Shown here in pieces: positions 57,965-64,000 of a DNA stretch of 64,000 nucleotides. Below the pieces are notes generated by a model, which did not search any database, was not told the origin of the DNA, and saw nothing but the letters and a program-made list of their open reading frames with translations. Where the stretch lies: positions 1,302,001-1,366,000 of the forward strand of contig NZ_CP119794.1 of NCBI RefSeq assembly GCF_029338315.1. The letters run 5' to 3'. A program made the translations under genes and the position numbers. This stretch comes from Haloarcula regularis. Lineage in GTDB: Archaea; Halobacteriota; Halobacteria; Halobacteriales; Haloarculaceae. Numbering within the stretch: the stretch's first letter is position 1; every line of letters starts with the position of its first letter.

Positions 57965-58585
57965 TTGACAGTGGTTTATTGGTATCGCTATACAGAAGAC
58001 GAATTCAACGATGCGAAAAATCAAGCGCTAGCACAAGCACAAGATCGTCCATCCAACAAAGATCCAGAAGCTAAACAAATAAAAAGAAAGCTTATCGGGA
58101 ACTTAGGTGAATACACTTTCCGAGCTTTTCTCCGTGATTTTGCGGTCGATAACAAATGGGAGTATCTGCATGAGGAATCACATAAAAACAGCAAACCGGA
58201 ATATGGTGATTCAGATTTCAAAATTAATGATAAAAATATTGATGTAAAGTCTTCAATTGATATAACACGATTTAGAACTTATGAAATGGAGTATGGCAGA
58301 CCTGAAGACACTGATAAATTGGTACTGAGGGGCAGACATATAGATTATTTTGCGTTCTGTATCTTACAGGGGATAGATTTTCGCGAAAGTATAAATCGCT
58401 TTGATTCGGCTATCGGCTTACTGCTGGGTTGGGCAGATTACAATACAATAGCTCATGAAGCATTTAAACTCAGATATAGCGAGCAGTATCGTGGAAAGGG
58501 GAGCTACTTACCATTCACTAATCCGATATATCTATTAAAAAAAGAACGTGCTCTTGCCCCAATTGATTTAGACGATTTAGAATAG
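57965..58585 (+). CDS. PD-(D/E)XK nuclease-like protein
   Basis: A 206-residue protein, very AT-rich in DNA. It has the restriction-endonuclease-like layout: Glu49 in GNLGEYTF, Asp84 in YGDSDFKI and the D-x-K motif IDVKSS (Asp93, Lys95). No other domain is visible. The frame opens with TTG at 57965; GTG at 57971 is equally possible. A short Lys/Arg-rich stretch at 36-45 may contact DNA. Its partner methylase, if any, is not in the window. Could be a nuclease of a restriction or defence system or of the element's own recombination. Confidence 0.6.
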   Translation: MTVVYWYRYTEDEFNDAKNQALAQAQDRPSNKDPEAKQIKRKLIGNLGEYTFRAFLRDFAVDNKWEYLHEESHKNSKPEYGDSDFKINDKNIDVKSSIDITRFRTYEMEYGRPEDTDKLVLRGRHIDYFAFCILQGIDFRESINRFDSAIGLLLGWADYNTIAHEAFKLRYSEQYRGKGSYLPFTNPIYLLKKERALAPIDLDDLE

Positions 58586-58673
58586 GACTGAATCAAGACT
58601 AATTACAACCGCCTACGACAATTACTACTGGCACGGAGCCTCCATTTTATCCGGCTGATTGAGTCTAAATCCC

Positions 58674-59144
58674 TCAAGAGTCATTCTGTTTCTCCTCGCG
58701 TAATCTCGTCTCAACGTTTTCAATCGCTTCGGAGAGTATATCTTCATCATCCGGTTTTAGCTCTTTTAGTCGTTCGTGCTCCTCAATCACTTGTCTCTCG
58801 TATTCTATTTTTGAGACGCCAAGATCTTGCTGAATTAGTCGCTCTTTCTTTGCCCTTTCTCGGACTTGACCAATTCTTTCCGCCACAGTCTGACCATAGG
58901 TTTTGATTGAATCCCACCCCAAGTGGATTCTTAGTCCCTCATCTGTCAACTTGTATTTTCCTCGGTCTACCTTCTCTACTAACCCACCTGCCTGTAGGGA
59001 GTTCAGGCGGTTGGACACACCCTCTCGCGACCGATCTATATTTTGAGCGATAGCCGTCGGACCGAGAGTAAGCCCTGTGGACAGAATTTCCAATATTTCT
59101 TCGTCCATCTCCGTCAGCCAATCCGGCTGTTCGTCGTCATCCAT
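58674..59144 (-). CDS. winged-helix transcriptional regulator of the element
   Basis: A 156-residue protein with an N-terminal winged helix (DEEILEILSTGLTLGPTAIAQNIDRSREGVSNRL), a wing GKYKLTDEG and a Glu/Lys-rich coiled C-terminus (probable dimer helix). ATG at 59144 is chosen; one at 59180 adds 12 residues. It is divergent from the integrase gene and the gap holds a perfect palindrome, so it probably represses integrase and itself. Confidence 0.78.
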   Translation of the reverse strand: MDDDEQPDWLTEMDEEILEILSTGLTLGPTAIAQNIDRSREGVSNRLNSLQAGGLVEKVDRGKYKLTDEGLRIHLGWDSIKTYGQTVAERIGQVRERAKKERLIQQDLGVSKIEYERQVIEEHERLKELKPDDEDILSEAIENVETRLREEKQNDS

Positions 59145-59221
59145 GTTTTGTGGTTTCGAAGTCGCTGTGTAAAAATCCATTCGCTAAAATATGGCTACTA
59201 ATTCATCTACTCTATTTTGTG

Positions 59222-59237
59222 TTCACGAATTCGTGAA
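59222..59237. promoter_or_regulatory. operator palindrome between regulator and integrase
   Basis: TTCACGAATTCGTGAA is a 16-bp perfect palindrome directly upstream of the integrase TATA-like GTTTATG (59241-59247), which lies about 30 bases before the integrase ATG. A repressor bound here would block the integrase promoter. The divergent winged-helix protein is the likely binder (inference). Confidence 0.6.
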
Positions 59238-59273
59238 AACGTTTATGTGGCCGGGTCGAATCTTTGACGGTAG

Positions 59274-60353
59274 ATGAATCCGAAAAATCTCGATCCGCTT
59301 GATCCCCGTCAAGCTCTAGAAATGTGGATCGACGGGCAACGTGCTGAAAAGTCGGATGAAACGGTCCAGAGCTATTTTTATCGGGTTCGGAAATTTATCG
59401 AATGGCTAGAAAAAGAGAATATCAACAATCTCAATGACCTCTCCGGACGTGATGTGTTTCGGTATAATTCATCGCGTAAGGCTGATGGTCTGAGTAAGAG
59501 TGCGCTGAATAACCAGTTGGGCACAATCAAACTGTTCCTGGAGTTCTGTGCCGACGTAGAAGCCGTCCCGCCAGAGCTGCCAGCGAAGGTAGACGTGCCG
59601 ACACTCTCGAAGGCTGAACGAGCTAATGAAGAAAAACTATCGGCCCAGCGAGCCAGCACAATTCTCGGTAATCTCCGACGTTACGAATTTGCGAGTAGAG
59701 ATCACACGCTGTTCGCTCTTGCATGGCATACTGGGGCTCGGCTTGGTGCTCTCCGCTCTCTCGACCTTCGCGACTGTTACCTCGTCGACGACGACCTCGA
59801 ACGACTCGCACACCAAGACGATCTTGACCCCGAAGATTTAGAAGCCGTTGAGATTCCTTTCGTCTACTTTCGCCACCGGCCAGATACTGATACACCACTC
59901 AAGAACCAGAGAGAAGGTGAGCGACCAGTAGGGCTATCCAACGAGGTTGGCGAATTACTGCAAGAGTACATCGAAGTATCTCGTCCCGAGGTAGAGGACG
60001 AATTTGGTCGGAAACCTCTCTTCTCCAGTCGGAAGGGATCTGGCAGGATGTCGAAGGGAGCCATCCGTTCACGGTTCAATATCATTACCCAACCCTGCCG
60101 GTACGGACTCTGTCCCCACGACCGCGATCCAGATGAGTGTGAAGCCCGCGAGCACGGTTACGAGTCGCGGTGTCCTTCAGCACGGTCCCCACATCGGGTT
60201 CGGACGGGCTCGATTACACATCATCGTGACGAAGGGTGGCCACCTGAGGTTCTGTCCGAACGGGTGAATGCCACACCGGAGGTCATTCGCACCCACTACG
60301 ACCAACCAGACCTGCTCAAGCGGATGGAATCGAGGCGGAATTACCTCGAATGA
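59274..60353 (+). CDS. tyrosine recombinase / integrase
   Basis: The 359-residue integrase has an N-terminal SAM-like domain (DETVQSYFYRVRKFIEWLE) and a catalytic domain with Arg156 in TGARLGALR, a candidate Lys210, the H-x-x-R box His307-Arg310 (SPHRVRTG), His317 and the nucleophile Tyr342 in RTHYDQP. A Cys4 insert (C275, C280, C289, C300) probably binds zinc. Length and arrangement fit the haloarchaeal elements of the SNJ2-like kind. It sits next to attR and is under the neighbouring palindrome. Confidence 0.85.
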   Translation: MNPKNLDPLDPRQALEMWIDGQRAEKSDETVQSYFYRVRKFIEWLEKENINNLNDLSGRDVFRYNSSRKADGLSKSALNNQLGTIKLFLEFCADVEAVPPELPAKVDVPTLSKAERANEEKLSAQRASTILGNLRRYEFASRDHTLFALAWHTGARLGALRSLDLRDCYLVDDDLERLAHQDDLDPEDLEAVEIPFVYFRHRPDTDTPLKNQREGERPVGLSNEVGELLQEYIEVSRPEVEDEFGRKPLFSSRKGSGRMSKGAIRSRFNIITQPCRYGLCPHDRDPDECEAREHGYESRCPSARSPHRVRTGSITHHRDEGWPPEVLSERVNATPEVIRTHYDQPDLLKRMESRRNYLE

Positions 60354-60714
60354 TGTGTATGACTCTGAGTCGCTACCACCTTTCCCGGATTCACATCTTC
60401 GAATCCGGTTGGTTCATCTCGGCGGTCCCACTTTTCGCGGAGCGAAAATGGGAGCACGAAGACGAGCGCAGCGAGTCTCCGGCGGTCCCACTACCACTTT
60501 TTACGGCGTCGCCCTTCCTCGCGAGCCTCCGGCTCGCTGCGGAGAGGGCTCCTTGTAAAAACGTGGGGAAAAACGGCCGGACGCTCACTGCGTTCGCGTC
60601 CGGTGAAACGGCGCGCAGAGCGCGCCGTATGCCCACGTCAGAAAGAAAGGCGATTCTAGCGTGAGTGACGTGGGATGGGGGCAGTTTATCCGCATGCACG
60701 ACCGCCGCCGGACG
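60354..60714. other. 361-base gene-free region with attR, a second att-like copy and hairpins
   Basis: It contains attR (60416-60432), a GGA-spaced palindrome TTTTCGC-GGA-GCGAAAA (60432-60448), a second att-like copy CGGCGGTCCCACT (60480-60492), and GC-rich hairpins such as ACGGCGCG-CAGAG-CGCGCCGT (60609-60629). No convincing gene in either strand: the short frames here lack codon bias. Confidence 0.55.
60416..60432 (+). repeat. right attachment site (attR)
   Basis: ATCTCGGCGGTCCCACT, identical to attL. It is 63 bases after the integrase stop and marks the right end of the element; host DNA resumes after it. Confidence 0.8.
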
Positions 60715-61824
60715 TCAGCGGTCGAGCCGGTACGACTCCAGTGCGGTCTCGTCGAAGGTCACGCCGTGGCCCGGCCGGTCGGGGATTGGGAGGTCGCCGT
60801 CCTCGGGTTCCAGCGGGTGTTCGAGCACGTCGTCGAACGCCTTTACATCCGAGTCGCGGTAGAAGTACTCCGCCCAGAGCCCGTTCTCGATCGCGCCGAG
60901 CAACTGCACGTGCAGGTCCCAGTTGTAGTGGGGGGCCACCGGGACGTCGTGGCTCGCGGCGGTGTTGGCGACCCGGAGCCACTCGGTGACCCCGCCCACC
61001 ACGGAGACGTCCGGCTGGACGATCTCGATGGCGCCCTCACGGAGGAGCTCGGCGAAGCCGTACCGGGAGAACTCCAGTTCGCCCGCGACCACGGGATAGG
61101 AGAGGGCGTCGTTGACTTCGGCCATGAGTTCGACGCTGTCGGGCATCACTGGCTCCTCGATCCAGTAGGGGTCGTACTCGGCGAAGGCCCGACAGGCCCG
61201 CACGGCCTCCTGTTTGGTGTCCCACTTGCCGTTGGCGTCCATCAGGAGCGTGCGGTGGGGACCGATGGCGTCGCGGACGGCCGCGACGCGTTCGACCTCG
61301 CGGTCGATCGGTTCGCGCCCGACTTTCATCTTCACCGCGTCGTGGCCGCGCTCGACGTACCGCTCCATCTCGTCCCGGAGACCGTCCAGCCCCTTCTCGT
61401 CGCGGTAGTAGCCGCCGCTGGCGTAGGCGGGAATCCGCTCGTTGCTCCCGCCGAGCAGTTTGTAGAGGGGCATCCCCGCGGCTTTGGCCTTGAGGTCCCA
61501 GAGCGCGGTGTCGACGATCGATATCGCCCGCAGCAGGACGCCTTTGCGGCCGATCTGGACGGTCCCGTCGAACATCTCCCGCCAGAGCCGCGTCGTGTCG
61601 CGTGGGTCCTCTCCCTCGACCATCGGGGCGAGCAGTTCAGCCACTGCGTCGGCGACGAGACCGGCGCCGCCGTACCCGAGCGTGTAGCCGACGCCCTCGA
61701 GGCCGTCCTCGGTGCGGATGCGGACGATAGCGTGGTCGCGTTCTTCCACGACGCGGGTCGCGAACGCCACCGGTTCCTCGAGCGGGATCGATATCGCGAA
61801 ACTGTCGACTTCACGGACTTCCAT
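60715..61824 (-). CDS. enolase-superfamily enzyme (mandelate racemase / muconate lactonising group)
   Basis: The 369-residue protein has the capping domain and the barrel motifs of the group: K165-M-K167 (catalytic KxK), metal ligands Asp196 (MDANGKW), Glu223 (IEEPV) and Glu249 (AGELE), Asp272, and His299 in APHYNWDLH (general base). All are intact, as in mandelate racemase-like dehydratases and racemases, which abstract a proton alpha to a carboxylate. Substrate cannot be predicted; sugar-acid dehydratase or cycloisomerase are options. Confidence 0.85.
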   Translation of the reverse strand: MEVREVDSFAISIPLEEPVAFATRVVEERDHAIVRIRTEDGLEGVGYTLGYGGAGLVADAVAELLAPMVEGEDPRDTTRLWREMFDGTVQIGRKGVLLRAISIVDTALWDLKAKAAGMPLYKLLGGSNERIPAYASGGYYRDEKGLDGLRDEMERYVERGHDAVKMKVGREPIDREVERVAAVRDAIGPHRTLLMDANGKWDTKQEAVRACRAFAEYDPYWIEEPVMPDSVELMAEVNDALSYPVVAGELEFSRYGFAELLREGAIEIVQPDVSVVGGVTEWLRVANTAASHDVPVAPHYNWDLHVQLLGAIENGLWAEYFYRDSDVKAFDDVLEHPLEPEDGDLPIPDRPGHGVTFDETALESYRLDR

Positions 61825-61981
61825 GGCGACCGTCGTGTCGCCATCCTAATGAGTCCTGGTACAGCGGCCATCGAGTCACGCACCGGACCGCTTCGAGCCC
61901 ACGGAGGGAGATTCAGGCGACGATGCCGACAGGTTCGCCCCCCATCCGGAGATATTTACCCGGCCCTGCCGTCTGACCGAT

Positions 61982-62926
61982 ATGGTCGATTTCCAGTCTC
62001 GCGACACGCGCCGGGGACTCGGCGGGCGCGACGACGATGACGACGAGGAGGCGGACGTGGCCGAGGAATCGACGGACGAGAGCGACGATACGGCCCCGGA
62101 CGCCGACGAATCGGGCGACCCGACCGACGACGAGCAGGACACGGCCGACGAAGCGGGGACCGAGCAATCGAACGAAACAGCGGCCGACGCGACAGAGACC
62201 GAGCAGTCCGACGGGGACGACGAGACGGCGGCCGAACAGTCCCGAGAGACGCCGGCCGAGGTGGCAGGAGAAGCGACGGCGGCGACCGAACGGGGCGCCG
62301 ACCCGCTCGTCTCGACGGCCGAGGACGACACGGAACCGGAAGAGCGACCCGCCCAGCAGGACCGAGCGTCGAACGCGGGCGAGCCAGCGCAGTCGGGCCC
62401 GGTGGGGAGCAAGTCGGCGCAACCACAGCAGGGCGCGTCGGCCCGGCCTCAGTCAGCGAGCGTCGACGCGGCGGTCGTCACCATCGGGACCGCCGGCGAC
62501 GAGCGTGACCCCACGGGTGAGAAGATCGTCGCGGCGCTCGAACGGGCCGGCCACGCGGTCACCGCCCGCGAGCGCCTGCGGGGTGACTTCGACGGCGTGC
62601 AACAGTCCGTCGACACGCTCGTCGGCCGCGACGACGTCGACGTCGTGGTCACGGCGGGCGGGACCGGCATCCGGAGCGACGAGGTGGCCATCGAGGCGGT
62701 CCACCCCCTGCTGGAGAAGGCGCTGCCGGGCTTTGGCGAGGCGTTTCGCACGCTCCTGTTCGAGCACATCGGGACCGGCATCGTCGCGGTGCGGACGACC
62801 GCCGGCGTCGCGAAGTCGACGCCCGTGTTCTGCCTGCCCGGCGACCAGGAGGCCGCGGCGCTCGGCGTCGAGGAGATCGTCGCGGCCGAGGCGGGCGAGC
62901 TGGTCGCCCACCTGCGAGACGAGTAG
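61982..62926 (+). CDS. moaB: MoaB/Mog family molybdopterin protein with long acidic N-terminus
   Basis: The last 155 residues are a MoaB/MogA domain (VVTIGTAGDERDPTGEKIV, TAGGTGIRSDEV, LPGDQEAAALGV), which adenylates molybdopterin for molybdenum cofactor. Residues 15-160 are extremely acidic and disordered (Asp, Glu, Thr, Gln, Ala), about doubling the usual length. The N-terminal MVDFQSRDTRRGLG begins before that tail. Function of the tail unknown; probably solubility or a partner contact. Confidence 0.85.
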   Translation: MVDFQSRDTRRGLGGRDDDDDEEADVAEESTDESDDTAPDADESGDPTDDEQDTADEAGTEQSNETAADATETEQSDGDDETAAEQSRETPAEVAGEATAATERGADPLVSTAEDDTEPEERPAQQDRASNAGEPAQSGPVGSKSAQPQQGASARPQSASVDAAVVTIGTAGDERDPTGEKIVAALERAGHAVTARERLRGDFDGVQQSVDTLVGRDDVDVVVTAGGTGIRSDEVAIEAVHPLLEKALPGFGEAFRTLLFEHIGTGIVAVRTTAGVAKSTPVFCLPGDQEAAALGVEEIVAAEAGELVAHLRDE

Positions 62927-62972
62927 CCGCCCCGACCATCGGCGTTTTGTCCGTCGCACCCCTGGATGGCCC

Positions 62973-63797
62973 ATGGAGGAGATTCAGGTCCGGGGCGCCT
63001 CGGTCCCCGCGCTCGGACTGGGAACCTGGCAGCTGACCGGGCGGGCGTGCCGGGAGACGGTCGCGACGGCACTCGAGATGGGGTATCGCCACGTCGACAC
63101 CGCACAGGCCTACGGCAACGAGCGACAGGTCGGTCGCGGCATCGATGACGCCGCCGTCGACCGCGACGACCTCTTCCTCGTGACGAAACTCGACGCCCGG
63201 AACCGCACCGCGGAGCGCGTTCGCCGCTCGACCCGAAAGAGCCTCGAGCGCCTCGGCACCGACTACCTGGACCTGCTACTCATCCACCAGCCGAACGTGC
63301 CGCTCGTTGCCTCGCTGTCGGAGACGCTGGGCGCGATGAACGACCTCGTCGACGACGGCCTCGTCAGGCACGTCGGCGTCAGCAACTTCCCGCGACCGAT
63401 GCTCCGGCGGGCCCGCGAGACCTCGAGCGCGCCCATCCTCACCGACCAGGTGCAGTACCACCCCTACTGGGACCAGCGCAAACTCCTGACCTACTGTCAG
63501 ATCCACGACGTCCTGCTGACCGCCTACAGCCCGCTGGCCCGCGGCGGCGTCCTCGACGACCCCGTGCTCGTGACCATCGGCAACCGCTACGACAAGTCGC
63601 CGGCACAGGTCGCGCTCCGGTGGCTCGTCCAGCAGGAGGGCGTGGCCACCATCCCGAAAGCGTCCAGCCGCGAGCACCTCGCGGAGAACCTCGCCGTCTT
63701 CGACTTCGAACTGACCGACGAAGAGATGGCACGTATCCGGAACCCGAACCGACTGAAGACAGGGTATCACTTCCTGCGCTCGCAGTTGCCGTTCTGA
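62973..63797 (+). CDS. aldo/keto reductase
   Basis: The 274-residue TIM-barrel NADPH oxidoreductase has the catalytic tetrad: Asp42 and Tyr47 in DTAQAYGNE, Lys72 in VTKLD, His105 in LLIHQP, and the cofactor-binding end (TIPKASSREHLAENL). Substrate unknown. ATG at 62973 is adjacent to the start of the barrel. Its stop is 48 bases before HMG-CoA reductase. Confidence 0.88.
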   Translation: MEEIQVRGASVPALGLGTWQLTGRACRETVATALEMGYRHVDTAQAYGNERQVGRGIDDAAVDRDDLFLVTKLDARNRTAERVRRSTRKSLERLGTDYLDLLLIHQPNVPLVASLSETLGAMNDLVDDGLVRHVGVSNFPRPMLRRARETSSAPILTDQVQYHPYWDQRKLLTYCQIHDVLLTAYSPLARGGVLDDPVLVTIGNRYDKSPAQVALRWLVQQEGVATIPKASSREHLAENLAVFDFELTDEEMARIRNPNRLKTGYHFLRSQLPF

Positions 63798-63845
63798 CGC
63801 GGGACAGAGAGCAACTGTTAGGGGCCTCCCCCGCTACCGGCCTGT

Positions 63846-64000
63846 ATGACCGATGCCGACGCCGTCGCGCTCGCCGAGCGGGTCCGCGAGGGCGAGTTGC
63901 GACTGTACGAGCTCGAGGAGCACGCCGACGCCGGGACGGCCGCCGCCGCCCGCCGGCACCTGCTGGCCGAGGAGACCGGGGCCGACCTCGAGACGGTCGG
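63846..64000 (+). CDS. hmgA: hydroxymethylglutaryl-CoA reductase, N-terminal part (partial)
   Basis: The frame from the ATG at 63846 runs off the window. Its first 51 residues (LAERVREGELRLYELEEHAD, then RRHLLAEETGADLE) match the start of haloarchaeal HMG-CoA reductase, the mevalonate pathway enzyme for isoprenoid lipids. The catalytic core lies outside, so the call rests on the N-terminal match alone. Confidence 0.75.
   Translation, partial: MTDADAVALAERVREGELRLYELEEHADAGTAAAARRHLLAEETGADLETV

Larger units (their letters stand above)
51744..60432. mobile_element. integrated element with HUH Rep and tyrosine integrase, inserted at tRNA-Pro
   Basis: The element, about 8.7 kb, is bounded by ATCTCGGCGGTCCCACT at 51744-51760 (tRNA end) and 60416-60432. 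It encodes an HUH replication protein, a winged-helix regulator and a tyrosine recombinase next to the right end, plus a DUF262/DUF1524 protein, a transglutaminase-like lipoprotein and a PD-(D/E)XK-like protein. Base composition is clearly lower in GC than flanking DNA, and two cargo genes are lower still. Rep and integrase genes with a tRNA target suggest a plasmid or pleolipovirus-like origin; no capsid or spike gene is visible, so it is probably an integrative plasmid. Confidence 0.82.

Noticed and set aside
60268..60664. Short frames between the integrase and the enolase-superfamily gene
   Set aside because: They cover attR and several hairpins and have no conserved features.

Overview
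The window is chromosomal DNA of a haloarchaeon. The GC content is high except in one island, proteins are strongly acidic, many genes start a few bases to about 30 bases after a TATA-like box (leaderless style), secreted proteins carry Tat-like lipoprotein or PGF-CTERM signals, and the genes include archaeal Cbf5, HerA/NurA, HalX, DUF106 and an archaeal MoaB. The genus cannot be fixed from the sequence alone; the gene set looks like the Haloarcula/Halomicrobium group, but that is an impression.

Layout. 0-8.9 kb: archaeal ornithine cyclodeaminase, a cation/Ca exchanger, NurA and HerA (DNA end resection) with unrelated genes between them, an endonuclease/exonuclease/phosphatase protein and a pseudokinase-like protein. 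9-13.7 kb: two convergent UspA proteins, a KaiC-like ATPase with a repeat-rich N-terminus, NAD kinase and a HalX response regulator. 13.7-19 kb: a TetR regulator divergent from a CARDB-protein/MMPL-exporter pair, with two dyad operators between them. 19-25 kb: a disulfide oxidoreductase, 5-formyl-THF cyclo-ligase and a BtuF / BtuCD cobalamin importer whose divergent promoters appear to share one palindromic TATA box. 25.2-26.1 kb: a complete IS5-family element (16-bp terminal repeats, 8-bp target duplication) that cut the end off a small gene. 26-38 kb: a DUF1998-type helicase, MscS channel, rhodanese, an Lrp regulator next to carA, ketopantoate reductase, a soluble taxis transducer and carB; carA and carB share a palindrome. 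38-46 kb: haloarchaeal DUF genes, two FAD enzymes and three tandem paralogous lipoproteins. 46-51.7 kb: homoserine kinase, then the conserved adk-DUF106-cmk-cbf5 series, a histidine kinase and tRNA-Pro(GGG).

51.74-60.43 kb is an integrated element in the 3' end of that tRNA gene, bounded by 17-bp direct repeats. It carries an HUH rolling-circle Rep with a stem-loop cluster upstream, a tyrosine integrase, a winged-helix regulator with a perfect operator palindrome, and cargo: a DUF262/DUF1524 (GmrSD-type) restriction protein, a PD-(D/E)XK-like protein and a transglutaminase-like lipoprotein. Two cargo genes are much more AT-rich than the rest, so the element is a mosaic and looks like a small mobile defence carrier. 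After it come an enolase-superfamily enzyme, MoaB, an aldo/keto reductase and the start of HMG-CoA reductase.

About thirteen genes carry one frameshift each, most of them loss of one base in a short G or C run inside otherwise perfect genes, including core ones (NurA, BtuC, probably ThrB). This points to residual sequencing error rather than gene decay, so these genes are described as they would read once repaired.
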